Source: an uncultured Bacteroidales bacterium | GTDB taxonomy: Bacteria; Bacteroidota; Bacteroidia; Bacteroidales; UBA932 | Length of the DNA stretch: 64,000 bases | Reading direction: 5' to 3' | Assembly (NCBI GenBank): GCA_900541925.1 | Contig: UQMB01000004.1 | Location: forward strand, 1 to 64,000 | In this document: one piece after another, positions 16,053 through 25,439 of the stretch | How positions within the stretch are numbered: position 1 is the first letter of the stretch | Layout: each line of letters starts with the position of its first letter | Translations under genes and position numbers: made by a program | The notes under the pieces: model-generated | Told to the model about the DNA's origin: nothing | Seen by the model: only the letters and a program-made list of their open reading frames with translations | Databases searched by the model: none

Positions 16053-19000
16053 TCACTTTCTTGTGAAACTGTAGGCGATCTGCAAGTGGTTGACCGCATC
16101 TATCAGGGGCTGCCCCACGCTGACCGCGAACTTCTTGGAGCGGAAGTCGATCTTGTACCCGCTTGAGTTGTCTGTCAGATTGATGGTGAGAGGTATCTTG
16201 CCCTTGGATTCTTTGAGCAGATTGACAAGCTGTTTGCGGAAGTCCTGGTTGAGGCGGGAAGAATCGATATGCAGCACGAACTCGGACACCATGTCATCGC
16301 TGACATTGCCCAGCAGCGTCACATTCTTGAACTTGAATGTGTATGGTGACGTCTTGCCGGCGGCACGCTCTTCCGGCTTGATGAAATATCTCTCTTCCAC
16401 GGAACCCTCGATGAACAGCTGGGTGTGCGGCTGCATAAACGGCATGAAAGCCTGGTAGTCCTTGCCGAACAGGGCGAATTCATAGTTCCCGTCGAAGTCC
16501 TCCAGAATCACCTTGGTGCCTGGAGCACCGCTCTTGGTCATGACATTCTTGGTGTCAGTCACTATCCCCGCCAGACATACGCGCATCGTCTTGCGCTTGG
16601 CCTCGCACTCCTCGATGACAGAGTTGAGCTGCGAGAGCTGGCAGCTGGCGAAGTTGTTTATTTCGAACCTGTAGCGGTCCAGCGGATGTGCGGACAGATA
16701 CATGCCGACACACTCCTTCTCCTTCTGGAGAATGGCAAGAGTATCCTCTTCTCCCACAAACACCGGCGCCTCCGGGCGCACAGGTTTGAGTTCTTCGACA
16801 TCTCCGAACAGAGAGGACGCGCTGTCCATCTCGTCGTCGCGGTAGAGGGTCGCGTAGCGCATCAGCTCGTCTATGAAGAACTCCCCGCCCTTGCCGGTCT
16901 GGAAATACTGCGATCTCTTCAGGCCGAAGGAATCCAGCGCCCCAGCATATACGAGGGTTTCAAGAGAGCGCCTGTTGAGAACGGCGGACATCCTCTCGAC
17001 GAAGTCGTAGAGATCGGCAAAAAGCCCGTTGGTGTCCCGCTCCTTGATTATGGCTTCCACCACATTGTCCCCGAATCCCTTGAGACCGCTGAGCCCGAAA
17101 CGGATATCGCCATGCTTGTTGACGGAGAACTGGGCCGCAGACTCGTTGACATCAGGGCTGAGCACCTTGATTCCGCTCTTGCGGCAGTCGGCCATGATTT
17201 CCTTCATCTCCTCCATATTGGCCGTATTCTGGGTCAAGTTGGAGGCTTGGAACTCAGAAGGATAGTGAGCTTTGAGCCAGGCGGTCTGATAGCTGACCCA
17301 GGCGTAGCATGTGGCGTGTGACTTGTTGAATGCGTATTTGGCAAAGGCCTCCCAGTCTTTCCAGATCTTCTCAAGTGTCTCCTGCGGGTAGCCGTTGGCG
17401 AGCGCACCCTTCATGAAAGACTCCTTGAGGGAATCCAGCACATCTTTTTTCTTCTTGCCCATCGCCTTGCGGAGCTTGTCCGCCTTGCCCTTGGAGAAGC
17501 CGGCGAGCTTCTGCGAGAGGCGCATAACCTGCTCCTGGTAGACCGTGACTCCGTATGTCTCCCGGAGATATTCCTCCATGTCCGGAAGGTCGTACGTGAT
17601 CTTGGAGGGGTCATTCTTGCCGGCCACGAAGTCCGGGATATAATCCATAGGGCCCGGGCGATAGAGGGCGTTCATCGCGATCAGGTCCTCGAAGCGCTCA
17701 GGGTGCAGCTTTATGAGCCACTCCTTCATGCCGCCTGATTCGAACTGGAAGATGCTCTTGGTGTCACCGCGCGAATACAGGTCGAAGACGGCCGGATCGT
17801 CAATCGGAATCTTCTCGATGTCTATCTCCGTGCCGAATCTCTTCTTGACGAGGGCAAGGCAACGGTCTATGATAGAGAGCGTCTTGAGTCCCAGGAAGTC
17901 CATCTTGAGCATTCCCACGTCCTCGATTTTCGTGCCCTCGTACTGGCTGACCCACACTTCCTGTCCGGTAGCCTTGTCCACTCCCATCGTGATGGGGATG
18001 TAGTCGGTGAGGTTGCCGCGCCCGATAATCATGGCACAGGCGTGGATGCCCGTCTGGCGTATGCACCCCTCAAGCTGGAGAGCATAGTTCAGGACCTCCT
18101 TCACAAGAGGGTCTCCGTTCTCGTACTCGTTCTTGAGTTCCTTGACATATTTGACGCTGTTGGCGAGGGTCGGCTTGTATTCCTTGTCCTCCCCGTTCTC
18201 CCTGACGACTATCGGCCTGTCCGGAATCATCTTGGTGAGCCTGTTGGACTCGGGGAGAGGGAGGTTCGATATGCGCGCCACGTCCTTGACGGCCAGCTTG
18301 GCCGCAAGGGTACCGAAAGTGATGACGTGGGATATGTGATCGGAGCCGTAGTGCTCCTGCACATACTGGATCACACGGTAGCGTCCCTCGTCATCGAAGT
18401 CCACGTCGATATCCGGCATCGATATTCGCTCCGGATTGAGGAAACGCTCGAAGAGGAGGTCGTAGCGGATAGGGTCAAGATTGGTGATGTGCAGGCAATA
18501 CGCCACACATGAGCCGGCCGCGGAGCCTCGTCCCGGGCCCACAGACACCCCGTTGCGCCGTCCCCAGTTGATGAAGTCCTGGACAATCAGGAAATAGTCC
18601 GGGAAACCCATATAGGATATGGTCATCAGTTCGAAGTGGATACGGTCGTTCTGCTCCTTCGTGAGGACATCCCCGTAGCGTTCCCGCGCGCCTTCGTATG
18701 TCAAATGGCACAAAAAGGCCACAGAACGGCAGAATTCGTCGCCTCTGTAGTTGCGGCTGACCTCGTTGCCGTCGTGGTCCTTCTCGACCTCGTATTTGCC
18801 GTTTTCTATGATGTCGGCATATTTGTCGAGATAGAAGTCTATGTTGTCGAGGAAGCTCTGCTCTATCTGGAACTTCGGGAGCACATGTCCGCGGTCGATC
18901 GCGTAGTTCTCCACCTTGTCCAGAATCTCCATCGTGTTGGAGATGGCCTCCGGATGCTCCGGGAACATCTCGGACATCTCCTCCTCGCTCTTGAGATACT

Positions 19001-19751
19001 CCTGCTGGGTGTAGCGCAGGCGCTTGGGATCATCCACCAGCGCGTTGGTGGTGAGGCATATCAGCCTGTCGTGGGCCGGACCGTCCTCCTTGCGCACGAA
19101 ATGCACGTCGTTGGTGGCTACGACCTTGACCCCGTGTTTCTCGGCGAGGGTGAAGATCGCGTCGCAATATTCCTTCTGGCGCTCATAGAGGTCCTGTGAC
19201 ATGCCCGGCACCTGTGTCTTGTGGAGCATCACCTCAAGGTAGTAATCGTCACCGAACACCCTCTTGTGCCATTTGATGGCCTCGTCCACGCCCTCGGAAT
19301 CCCCTGCAAGTATTCCGCGCGGCACCTCCCCGGCCATACAGGCCGAACAGCATATCAGGCCCTCATGGTACTTCTCCACTACCTCGTGGCTCACCCTCGG
19401 CTTGTAGTACATGCCTTCTATGTGGCCGGTGGAGACAATCTTCATCAGGTTGCGGTAGCCATCATAGTTTTTGGCGAGCAGGATCAGGTGATAGTACTTG
19501 CGGTGCTCGTTGTCCTTGAGATGATGGTCGTAGTGCTGGGTCACATAGATCTCGCACCCGATTATAGGCTTGACCGAAGGGTGCTTCGCCGCCACATCCT
19601 TGAAATCCTTTACACCGTACATGTTGCCGTGGTCCGTGATGGCTATGCCCGGCATTCCGAGCTCTTCGGCACGGGAGAACAGTTTTCCTATATCACTCAT
19701 CCCGTCGAGGATGGAGTATTGCGTATGGACATGCAGGTGAACGAAAGACAT
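16053..19751 (-). CDS. dnaE: DNA polymerase III subunit alpha
   Basis: Replicative polymerase of about 1232 residues, normal for DnaE. Start chosen at MSFVHLHVHT, where the PHP domain begins (HLHVHTQYS). The palm catalytic motif PDIDVDF is near residues 446-452, preceded by GPGRGSAAGS. A helix-hairpin-helix region and an OB fold follow in the C-terminal third, before a short tail ending SFTRK. A terminator separates it from secDF upstream. A TATATTTG box ends only four bases before the ATG, so the transcript may be leaderless or have a very short leader. Confidence 0.97.
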   Translation of the reverse strand: MSFVHLHVHTQYSILDGMSDIGKLFSRAEELGMPGIAITDHGNMYGVKDFKDVAAKHPSVKPIIGCEIYVTQHYDHHLKDNEHRKYYHLILLAKNYDGYRNLMKIVSTGHIEGMYYKPRVSHEVVEKYHEGLICCSACMAGEVPRGILAGDSEGVDEAIKWHKRVFGDDYYLEVMLHKTQVPGMSQDLYERQKEYCDAIFTLAEKHGVKVVATNDVHFVRKEDGPAHDRLICLTTNALVDDPKRLRYTQQEYLKSEEEMSEMFPEHPEAISNTMEILDKVENYAIDRGHVLPKFQIEQSFLDNIDFYLDKYADIIENGKYEVEKDHDGNEVSRNYRGDEFCRSVAFLCHLTYEGARERYGDVLTKEQNDRIHFELMTISYMGFPDYFLIVQDFINWGRRNGVSVGPGRGSAAGSCVAYCLHITNLDPIRYDLLFERFLNPERISMPDIDVDFDDEGRYRVIQYVQEHYGSDHISHVITFGTLAAKLAVKDVARISNLPLPESNRLTKMIPDRPIVVRENGEDKEYKPTLANSVKYVKELKNEYENGDPLVKEVLNYALQLEGCIRQTGIHACAMIIGRGNLTDYIPITMGVDKATGQEVWVSQYEGTKIEDVGMLKMDFLGLKTLSIIDRCLALVKKRFGTEIDIEKIPIDDPAVFDLYSRGDTKSIFQFESGGMKEWLIKLHPERFEDLIAMNALYRPGPMDYIPDFVAGKNDPSKITYDLPDMEEYLRETYGVTVYQEQVMRLSQKLAGFSKGKADKLRKAMGKKKKDVLDSLKESFMKGALANGYPQETLEKIWKDWEAFAKYAFNKSHATCYAWVSYQTAWLKAHYPSEFQASNLTQNTANMEEMKEIMADCRKSGIKVLSPDVNESAAQFSVNKHGDIRFGLSGLKGFGDNVVEAIIKERDTNGLFADLYDFVERMSAVLNRRSLETLVYAGALDSFGLKRSQYFQTGKGGEFFIDELMRYATLYRDDEMDSASSLFGDVEELKPVRPEAPVFVGEEDTLAILQKEKECVGMYLSAHPLDRYRFEINNFASCQLSQLNSVIEECEAKRKTMRVCLAGIVTDTKNVMTKSGAPGTKVILEDFDGNYEFALFGKDYQAFMPFMQPHTQLFIEGSVEERYFIKPEERAAGKTSPYTFKFKNVTLLGNVSDDMVSEFVLHIDSSRLNQDFRKQLVNLLKESKGKIPLTINLTDNSSGYKIDFRSKKFAVSVGQPLIDAVNHLQIAYSFTRK

Positions 19752-19765
19752 AGCGCAAATATACA

Positions 19766-19800
19766 CAAAACGTCCGACCTTTTAAGGGGCCGGACGCTTT
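19766..19800. terminator. bidirectional hairpin after secDF
   Basis: CGTCCG and CGGACG form a stem closed by CC/GG around TTTTAA. A-tracts and T-tracts flank both sides, so it can work on either strand. It lies between the end of secDF and the start of dnaE and should end the secDF transcript. Confidence 0.6.
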
Positions 19801-19816
19801 TGATATTCAGAAAAAT

Positions 19817-22800
19817 TTACTTCTTCACATTCTTCAGTGCAGCCTTCTTGCGGGCACGCATCGTGGCGTCATACATAATCGGGGTACCGATCATGATGGA
19901 AGCGTATGTGCCGATGCAGATACCGAGGCAGAGGGCCACTGACAGACCCCTGATGGACTCACCTCCGAAGATCGCGATAGCAAGCATAGGGAGGAGGGTT
20001 GACACAGAGGTGTTGACCGTACGTGTGAGGGTGGCGTTGAGCGACTTGTTGACTGTCTCCCTGAAGTCCTCGTTAGGATGCAGGCCGAGATTCTCACGGA
20101 TACGGTCGAAGATGACCACGTTATCGTTGATGGCGTATCCGATGATGGTCAGGATGGCCGCGATGAAGGTCTGGTCGACGTCAAGGTTGAACGGCAGGAT
20201 TCCGCTGAACAGCGAGAAGAAGCCGATGACGATGACGGAGGTGTGGGCAAGCGAAACGACACCGCCAAGACCCCAGGTCCAGCCCTTGAAGCGCACGGCG
20301 ATATAGCCGAAGATTACCAGCAGGGCGAGAACGATGGAGATGAGAGCGTTGCGCTTGATGTCATTGGCGATGGAGGCGCCCACCTTGTCGGAAGATATGA
20401 TTCCGTTCGGGTTGTCGAGAGTGGAAGTGAACTCGGAGAGAGTCAGGTCATCGGCATAGAAGCCCTTGAGAGACTCATAGAGCATACCCTCAATCTCGGT
20501 GTCTACTGCAGAAGACTCATCCTCGAATTTGTATGAGGTTGTTATCTTCATCTGGCTGTCACCGCCGAACTGCTTGACTTCCACTGAGGCCCCGCTGACG
20601 TTGTCGTCCTTGGCGGCAGCCGCCTCGAACACCTTGTTGGTGGCCTGGCGGACATCCTCTGCCGTAACCGGCTTGTCGAAGCGTACGACATAGGTGCGGC
20701 CGCCTGTGAAGTCAACACCGAAGGTGAAGCCCTTGAAGCACATTGAAGCGATCGCTATCACGATGAGGGCGCCGGAGATGGCGTATGACCACTTCTTGCC
20801 TGAGAGGAAGTTGATCTTGGTGTTCTTGAGGAAGTTCCTGGTGAACTTGGTCTCGAAAGTGACACCCTTGCCTGCATTGACACGGTCATCAAAGATGAGG
20901 CGTGTGATGAAGATGGAGGTGAGCACTGAGGTGATGATACCGATGATGAGCGTGGTGGCGAAGCCCTTGATAGGACCTGAGCCGAAGAAGAAGAGCACGA
21001 GACCGGTGAGGAGGGTCGTCACCTGACCGTCGATAATGGCGGAGTAGGCATTGGCGTAACCGTCATGGATGGCCTTCCCGAGACCCTTGCCGGCTTTGAG
21101 CTCCTCCTTGATACGCTCATAGATGATCACGTTGGCATCCACGGCCATACCCATGGTCAGCACGAGACCCGCGATACCAGGCAGCGTGAGCACGGCGCCG
21201 AATGCGGACAGAGTACCGAAAAGGAGTACTACGTTGGTGAGAAGCGCGATGTCAGCCACGAGTCCGGCGCCCTTGTAGAAGAGCACCATGTAGAGGAGAA
21301 CGAGGCAGAACGCGATGATGAACGAAACGAGTCCGGCGTGGATTGACGCGGCACCGAGGGACGGGCCGACAACCTGCTCCTGGACGATGGTCGCAGGCGC
21401 AGGAAGCTTACCTGAGTTGAGCACGTTGGCAAGGTCGGTAGCCTCCTCGATGGTGAAGTTTCCGGTGATTGAAGAAGAACCTCCGGTAATCTCGGTCTGG
21501 ACGGTAGGGTAAGAGTATACTGTACCGTCGAGAACGATGGCGACCTGACGGCCGATGTTCTCCTTGGTGAGACGGGCCCAGATATTGGCGCCCTCGGCGT
21601 TCATGGTCATGGATACTCCCGGCTCGCCGCCGCGGCGGTTGTCATATTCCACACGGGCGTTGGTGACCACGCCTCCGTCGAGCGGAGCCTTGCCGTCACG
21701 GGATGAGGCCTTGATGGCCACGAGCTCGTAGATGTTGCTGTTCTTGATATAAGATGTCGGCTTCACTGACCACATCGGACGGAACTCGGCCGGGAAAAGG
21801 GCGGCGACTTCCGGCATGCGGAGATACTGGTTGATGAGAGCCGTGTCGGCTGCTGCCGCAAGACCGATGCATGCGTTGTCACGGAACTGTGAAGGAGAAA
21901 GCACTGCGAAGAGCGGGTTCGCCTTCTTGTAAGCCTCGACGTCAGCGTTGTCTGCCTCTCCGCCCTGGGCTTTGATCTCCTGTGCCACGAGGTCGTCTGA
22001 CTCGGTGCTCTCGACCGGAGCTGCCTCTTCCTCGGTGTCGAGGGTCTGGGCGAGCATGGCGTTGGCCTCCTCAAGGTAAGGGGCGATCTCCTGGCTTGCG
22101 AATGTTGTCCAGAACTCAAGGGATGCGGTGCCCTGGAGCAGCTTGCGCACACGCTCCGGCTCCTTCACGCCAGGGAGTTCCACGAGGATACGGCCTGTGT
22201 TGCCGAGTTTCTGGATGGAAGGCTGGGTCACACCGAAACGGTCGATACGGTTGCGGAGCACATTGAACGAGTTGGCTACTGCGCTCTCGGATTCCTCGCG
22301 GATGACGCTTATGACCTGCTCGTCTGTGGACTCCGGCTTGATGCGGTCACGCATCTCGTAGGTGCCGAAGATCTGTGCGAGCCTCTGACCTCCGCCAACT
22401 TCCTTCCACGCTTCGGCGAAAAGGGAAATGAAATCAAGCTTGGAGTTGACGCTGCGCTCCTTGGCAAGGGCGACCGCCTTCTGGAACTCCGGAGAGGAGT
22501 TGTTGCCCGCAAGGGCTTTGACAAGATCCTCGAGCTGCACCTGAAGCATCACGTTCATACCGCCCTTCAGGTCAAGGCCAAGATTGATCTCCTGGTTCTG
22601 TACACTCTTGAATGTGTAGCCGAAATAGATTTTCTCAGTGGAGATGGAGTCCGTGTAGCGACGGGCTTCGATCTTCCTGATAGAATCAAGGTAGTAGGCC
22701 TTGTCCACATCCGGAATTTCGGCGAATGCGGCCGACTTCTGCATCTCGGCCACAGCCTTGTCGGCGGCGGCGTTGGCCTTCTTTGTGCAGATGCTCGTCA

Positions 22801-22879
22801 CGAGTGTGAAGGAGAGCTGCCAAAGGCAGGCGAGAATGAGGCAGATAGCCACAAATCTGATAGCACCTTTACTTTGCAT
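19817..22879 (-). CDS. secDF: protein translocase SecDF fusion
   Basis: 1020 residues from the chosen ATG (MQSKGAIRF), with SecD and SecF in one chain as is usual in Bacteroidota. Landmarks are an N-terminal membrane span, the SecD motif LDLKGG near residue 102, periplasmic P1 region, a block of membrane helices, then the SecF motif FGVDFTGG near residue 720 and a second helix block. It uses the proton gradient to help complete export through SecYEG. The 32 extra upstream codons are unlikely coding. A TAACTTTG box lies at 22916-22923 on the same strand. Confidence 0.96.
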   Translation of the reverse strand: MQSKGAIRFVAICLILACLWQLSFTLVTSICTKKANAAADKAVAEMQKSAAFAEIPDVDKAYYLDSIRKIEARRYTDSISTEKIYFGYTFKSVQNQEINLGLDLKGGMNVMLQVQLEDLVKALAGNNSSPEFQKAVALAKERSVNSKLDFISLFAEAWKEVGGGQRLAQIFGTYEMRDRIKPESTDEQVISVIREESESAVANSFNVLRNRIDRFGVTQPSIQKLGNTGRILVELPGVKEPERVRKLLQGTASLEFWTTFASQEIAPYLEEANAMLAQTLDTEEEAAPVESTESDDLVAQEIKAQGGEADNADVEAYKKANPLFAVLSPSQFRDNACIGLAAAADTALINQYLRMPEVAALFPAEFRPMWSVKPTSYIKNSNIYELVAIKASSRDGKAPLDGGVVTNARVEYDNRRGGEPGVSMTMNAEGANIWARLTKENIGRQVAIVLDGTVYSYPTVQTEITGGSSSITGNFTIEEATDLANVLNSGKLPAPATIVQEQVVGPSLGAASIHAGLVSFIIAFCLVLLYMVLFYKGAGLVADIALLTNVVLLFGTLSAFGAVLTLPGIAGLVLTMGMAVDANVIIYERIKEELKAGKGLGKAIHDGYANAYSAIIDGQVTTLLTGLVLFFFGSGPIKGFATTLIIGIITSVLTSIFITRLIFDDRVNAGKGVTFETKFTRNFLKNTKINFLSGKKWSYAISGALIVIAIASMCFKGFTFGVDFTGGRTYVVRFDKPVTAEDVRQATNKVFEAAAAKDDNVSGASVEVKQFGGDSQMKITTSYKFEDESSAVDTEIEGMLYESLKGFYADDLTLSEFTSTLDNPNGIISSDKVGASIANDIKRNALISIVLALLVIFGYIAVRFKGWTWGLGGVVSLAHTSVIVIGFFSLFSGILPFNLDVDQTFIAAILTIIGYAINDNVVIFDRIRENLGLHPNEDFRETVNKSLNATLTRTVNTSVSTLLPMLAIAIFGGESIRGLSVALCLGICIGTYASIMIGTPIMYDATMRARKKAALKNVKK

Positions 22880-22915
22880 AAATATGGTTTTTAAAAAATT
22901 ATCCGAAATAGTTCG

Positions 22916-22972
22916 CAAAGTTAGTATTTTTCTCAAAAGAAAGAAACTTTGTGTCAGCTTTTTGTATATTTG
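22916..22972. promoter_or_regulatory. divergent -7 boxes for secDF and nfeD
   Basis: Minus-strand TAACTTTG (22916-22923) faces secDF and plus-strand TATATTTG (22965-22972) faces nfeD. Both fit the Bacteroidota TAnnTTTG element. Neither has a TTTG at the ideal 19-21 bp upstream spacing, so the strength of the call is moderate. Confidence 0.4.
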
Positions 22973-22996
22973 CAAAACAACTGAAATTCTGAATTT

Positions 22997-23467
22997 ATGT
23001 GGTGGATAACGGCAGCTCTGATCTTTGTGGGCATACTCTTCATGCTCGTCGAATTGCTCCTCGTGCCGGGAATCGGCATCGGCGGAATCCTCAGCCTCGC
23101 CTCGCTCTCCGCAGCGTGCTGGTACACTTTTGTGTATATCGGCAACGGAGCCGGATGGACGGTGCTGGTACTGGTGCTGGTACTGCTGGTCGCATCAATA
23201 TGCGTAGCCCTGCATGCCAGGACATGGAAGAGATTTGAACTCAAGACAGAAGTGACCTCCAAGGTCAACGACGAGGCCTCTTCCCTGCGGCCTTCCGACC
23301 GCGGCGTGGCTCAGACAAGGCTCGCGCCTATGGGCACCGGACGCTTCGGGGACGTGGTCTGCGAAGTCAAGTCCTCGGACAACTCGCTCGTCGACGCCGG
23401 GACTCCGCTGGAAATTGTGGCGATTGAGGACAATCAGGTGATAGTAAAAACTTTAACAGAACAATAA
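22997..23467 (+). CDS. NfeD-family membrane protein
   Basis: 156 residues. Two or three hydrophobic segments lie in the first 75 residues ([49 protein letters not shown]), followed by a small soluble OB-like domain of NfeD type ([32 protein letters not shown]). It is the short form without the ClpP-like protease half. It lies two bases upstream of the flotillin-like gene, the standard NfeD-FloA pair of membrane microdomains. Confidence 0.9.
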   Translation: MWWITAALIFVGILFMLVELLLVPGIGIGGILSLASLSAACWYTFVYIGNGAGWTVLVLVLVLLVASICVALHARTWKRFELKTEVTSKVNDEASSLRPSDRGVAQTRLAPMGTGRFGDVVCEVKSSDNSLVDAGTPLEIVAIEDNQVIVKTLTEQ

Positions 23468-23469
23468 AC

Positions 23470-24414
23470 ATGAATCCTATCCTTCTTGCGGCAATCATCA
23501 TCGTGTCGCTCATCATAGTGCTGTGGTTCTTCCCGGTGGCACTGTGGTTCCAGGCCGTCCTTTCGGGCGTGTATGTGTCCCTTCTGCAGCTGGTGCTCAT
23601 GCGCTGGAGAGGCGTCAACCCGCACACGATCGTGATGGCCATGATTACCGGCACCAAAGCCGGACTGACGCTTAAAGTCAATGAACTTGAAGCCCACTAC
23701 CTCGCCAAGGGCAATGTGCCGAAAGTGATCATGGCGCTGATCTCCGCCAACAAGGCCAACATCGCTCTGGACTTCAAGATGGCCTCGGCCATCGACCTCG
23801 CCGGCCGCGACGTGCTCGAAGCGGTGCAGATGTCAGTCAACCCTAAAGTCATCAACACCCCGCCTGTGACCGCCGTCGCCAAGGACGGTATCCAGCTCAT
23901 CGCCAAGGCACGCGTCACCGTGCGCGCCAACATCAAGCAGCTCGTCGGAGGCGCCGGAGAGGAAACCATCCTCGCCAGGGTCGGAGAGGGCATCGTGAGC
24001 AGCATCGGCTCGTCAGAATCCCACAAGTCCGTGCTGGAGAACCCTGACAGCATCTCCAAGCTCGTGCTCAACAAGGGCCTCGATGCCGGGACGGCCTACG
24101 AGATCCTCTCCATCGACATTGCCGACATCGACGTGGGCAAGAACATCGGCGCCGTCCTCCAGATGGATCAGGCCGATGCAGACAAGAACATAGCCCAGGC
24201 GCGGGCGGAAGAGCGCAGGGCAATGGCGGTAGCCCTCGAGCAGGAAATGAAAGCCAAGGCCCAGGATGCACGCGCGAAAGTGATTGAGGCCGAAGCCGAA
24301 GTGCCTCTGGCCATGGCGGAGGCTTTCCGCAAGGGCAATCTCGGCATCATGGACTACTACCGCATGAAGAACATCCAGGCGGACACCGACATGCGCGAAA
24401 CCCTCGCGAAATAG
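23470..24414 (+). CDS. floA: flotillin-like protein FloA
   Basis: 314 residues, the usual FloA length. An N-terminal membrane hairpin (about 5-30) precedes the UPF0365/SPFH body ([38 protein letters not shown]), and a long Ala/Glu coiled-coil near the C-terminus ([20 protein letters not shown]). The family organises membrane microdomains with NfeD partners. It is co-transcribed with nfeD and ends at a clear terminator. Confidence 0.95.
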   Translation: MNPILLAAIIIVSLIIVLWFFPVALWFQAVLSGVYVSLLQLVLMRWRGVNPHTIVMAMITGTKAGLTLKVNELEAHYLAKGNVPKVIMALISANKANIALDFKMASAIDLAGRDVLEAVQMSVNPKVINTPPVTAVAKDGIQLIAKARVTVRANIKQLVGGAGEETILARVGEGIVSSIGSSESHKSVLENPDSISKLVLNKGLDAGTAYEILSIDIADIDVGKNIGAVLQMDQADADKNIAQARAEERRAMAVALEQEMKAKAQDARAKVIEAEAEVPLAMAEAFRKGNLGIMDYYRMKNIQADTDMRETLAK

Positions 24415-24435
24415 CCCGTCAGAGCCTCTGACATC

Positions 24436-24474
24436 AAAGCCCCGTACGCTGCTCTTGCAGGTATGGGGCTTTTG
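24436..24474. terminator. terminator between floA and the ThiL-like gene
   Basis: AAAGCCCCGTAC pairs with GTATGGGGCTTTT around a short loop. T-rich on the plus side and A-rich on the minus side, it fits the convergent ends of floA and the downstream minus-strand gene. Confidence 0.7.
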
Positions 24475-24482
24475 TTGATACT

Positions 24483-25439
24483 CTACCAGCCCTGGGCCGA
24501 TATCGGATGCTCAAGTCCGTCAGGCGTGACAAGCACGGCTCCGACATCCGGGCGCGCAAGATGGCCGATGATGTCAAACCCTCCGAACTCCTTCCGGAAC
24601 TCTTCATAGCGCCCTATAGGCACAACAAACAGCAACCGGAAATCATCGCCGCCGTTCATGGCAGCCGACACCGGATCGATGTCCAGTTCCTTGCCGAGAG
24701 CGAAACTGTTGCCCTCGAACGGAATCTTGTCGGCATACACCTTGACACCGAGACCGGAATCACGGTTGAGCCGCAGGACGGCATCAGACAAGCCCCTTGA
24801 GACAAAGTAAGAATACGAAGGCATTATGCCGGTGGACTCCACAAGCGTGACCACATCCGGGGACAGCTCCGGCTTGAGGTACGAGCCCACGAGCATCTTG
24901 TATTTCTCGAGCTCATCTCTCTTATGTTCAAGGACTTGCTGTCCAAGATAAGCGGCGCCGAGACTCCCTGACACGCAGACAAGATCCTTGCTCTCTGCGG
25001 ACGGGCGCACTGCCGGGTGGCTGTTCCCAAGCGCCGCAATACTGATGGCCAGCCCGTTGCGTGACGGTTCAAGTTCCAGTGACAATGATTTGTATCCCTG
25101 TTCCTTGGCGGCGAAGACAACCCCGCTCCAAAGTTCTTTGATCTGCTCGAAATCGAGTTTGGCAGAAACTCCCAAAGTAAGCGCAAGGGCCTCCGGGTGA
25201 GCGAGGGCGGAGTAGAGCTCGCCTGTCACACTGATCACACTCTTGTAGCCGAGATGTTTGAGAGGGAAATAGACCAGGTTGAAGTCTGTCCCTTCAAGAA
25301 GGAGGCGCGATGCGGACACACAGGAGTCACCCTCCCCGCCCCTGAAATGCAGCGGCTCCCCGAAAGGAGTGTATCCGCTGCCTTCGAAGAGCTGCCGTAT
25401 CGCCTCCACTCTGCCGAGTTCGGAGAATGTAGCTGCCAT
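24483..25439 (-). CDS. divergent ThiL-like (AIR-synthase-related) protein
   Basis: 318 residues. The overall layout follows thiamine-monophosphate kinase: an N-terminal FRGGEGDSCVSASRLLLEGTDFN, a central VCVSGSLGAAYLGQQVLE, and a C-terminal MNGGDDFRLLFVVP. Several positions that are Asp-rich metal/ATP sites in ThiL differ: GDDA is GEGDS, and the usual DISDGL is VSRGLSDA. It may be a weak, altered-substrate or inactive homologue. Its ATG overlaps the glyS stop (TAATG), so it is translated with glyS. No thiamine genes lie nearby. Confidence 0.65.
   Translation of the reverse strand: MAATFSELGRVEAIRQLFEGSGYTPFGEPLHFRGGEGDSCVSASRLLLEGTDFNLVYFPLKHLGYKSVISVTGELYSALAHPEALALTLGVSAKLDFEQIKELWSGVVFAAKEQGYKSLSLELEPSRNGLAISIAALGNSHPAVRPSAESKDLVCVSGSLGAAYLGQQVLEHKRDELEKYKMLVGSYLKPELSPDVVTLVESTGIMPSYSYFVSRGLSDAVLRLNRDSGLGVKVYADKIPFEGNSFALGKELDIDPVSAAMNGGDDFRLLFVVPIGRYEEFRKEFGGFDIIGHLARPDVGAVLVTPDGLEHPISAQGW

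Noticed and set aside
16425..19199. Several plus-strand frames of 150-300 codons opposite dnaE
   Set aside because: They mirror the reading frame of dnaE, which is unambiguous, and have no homology features.
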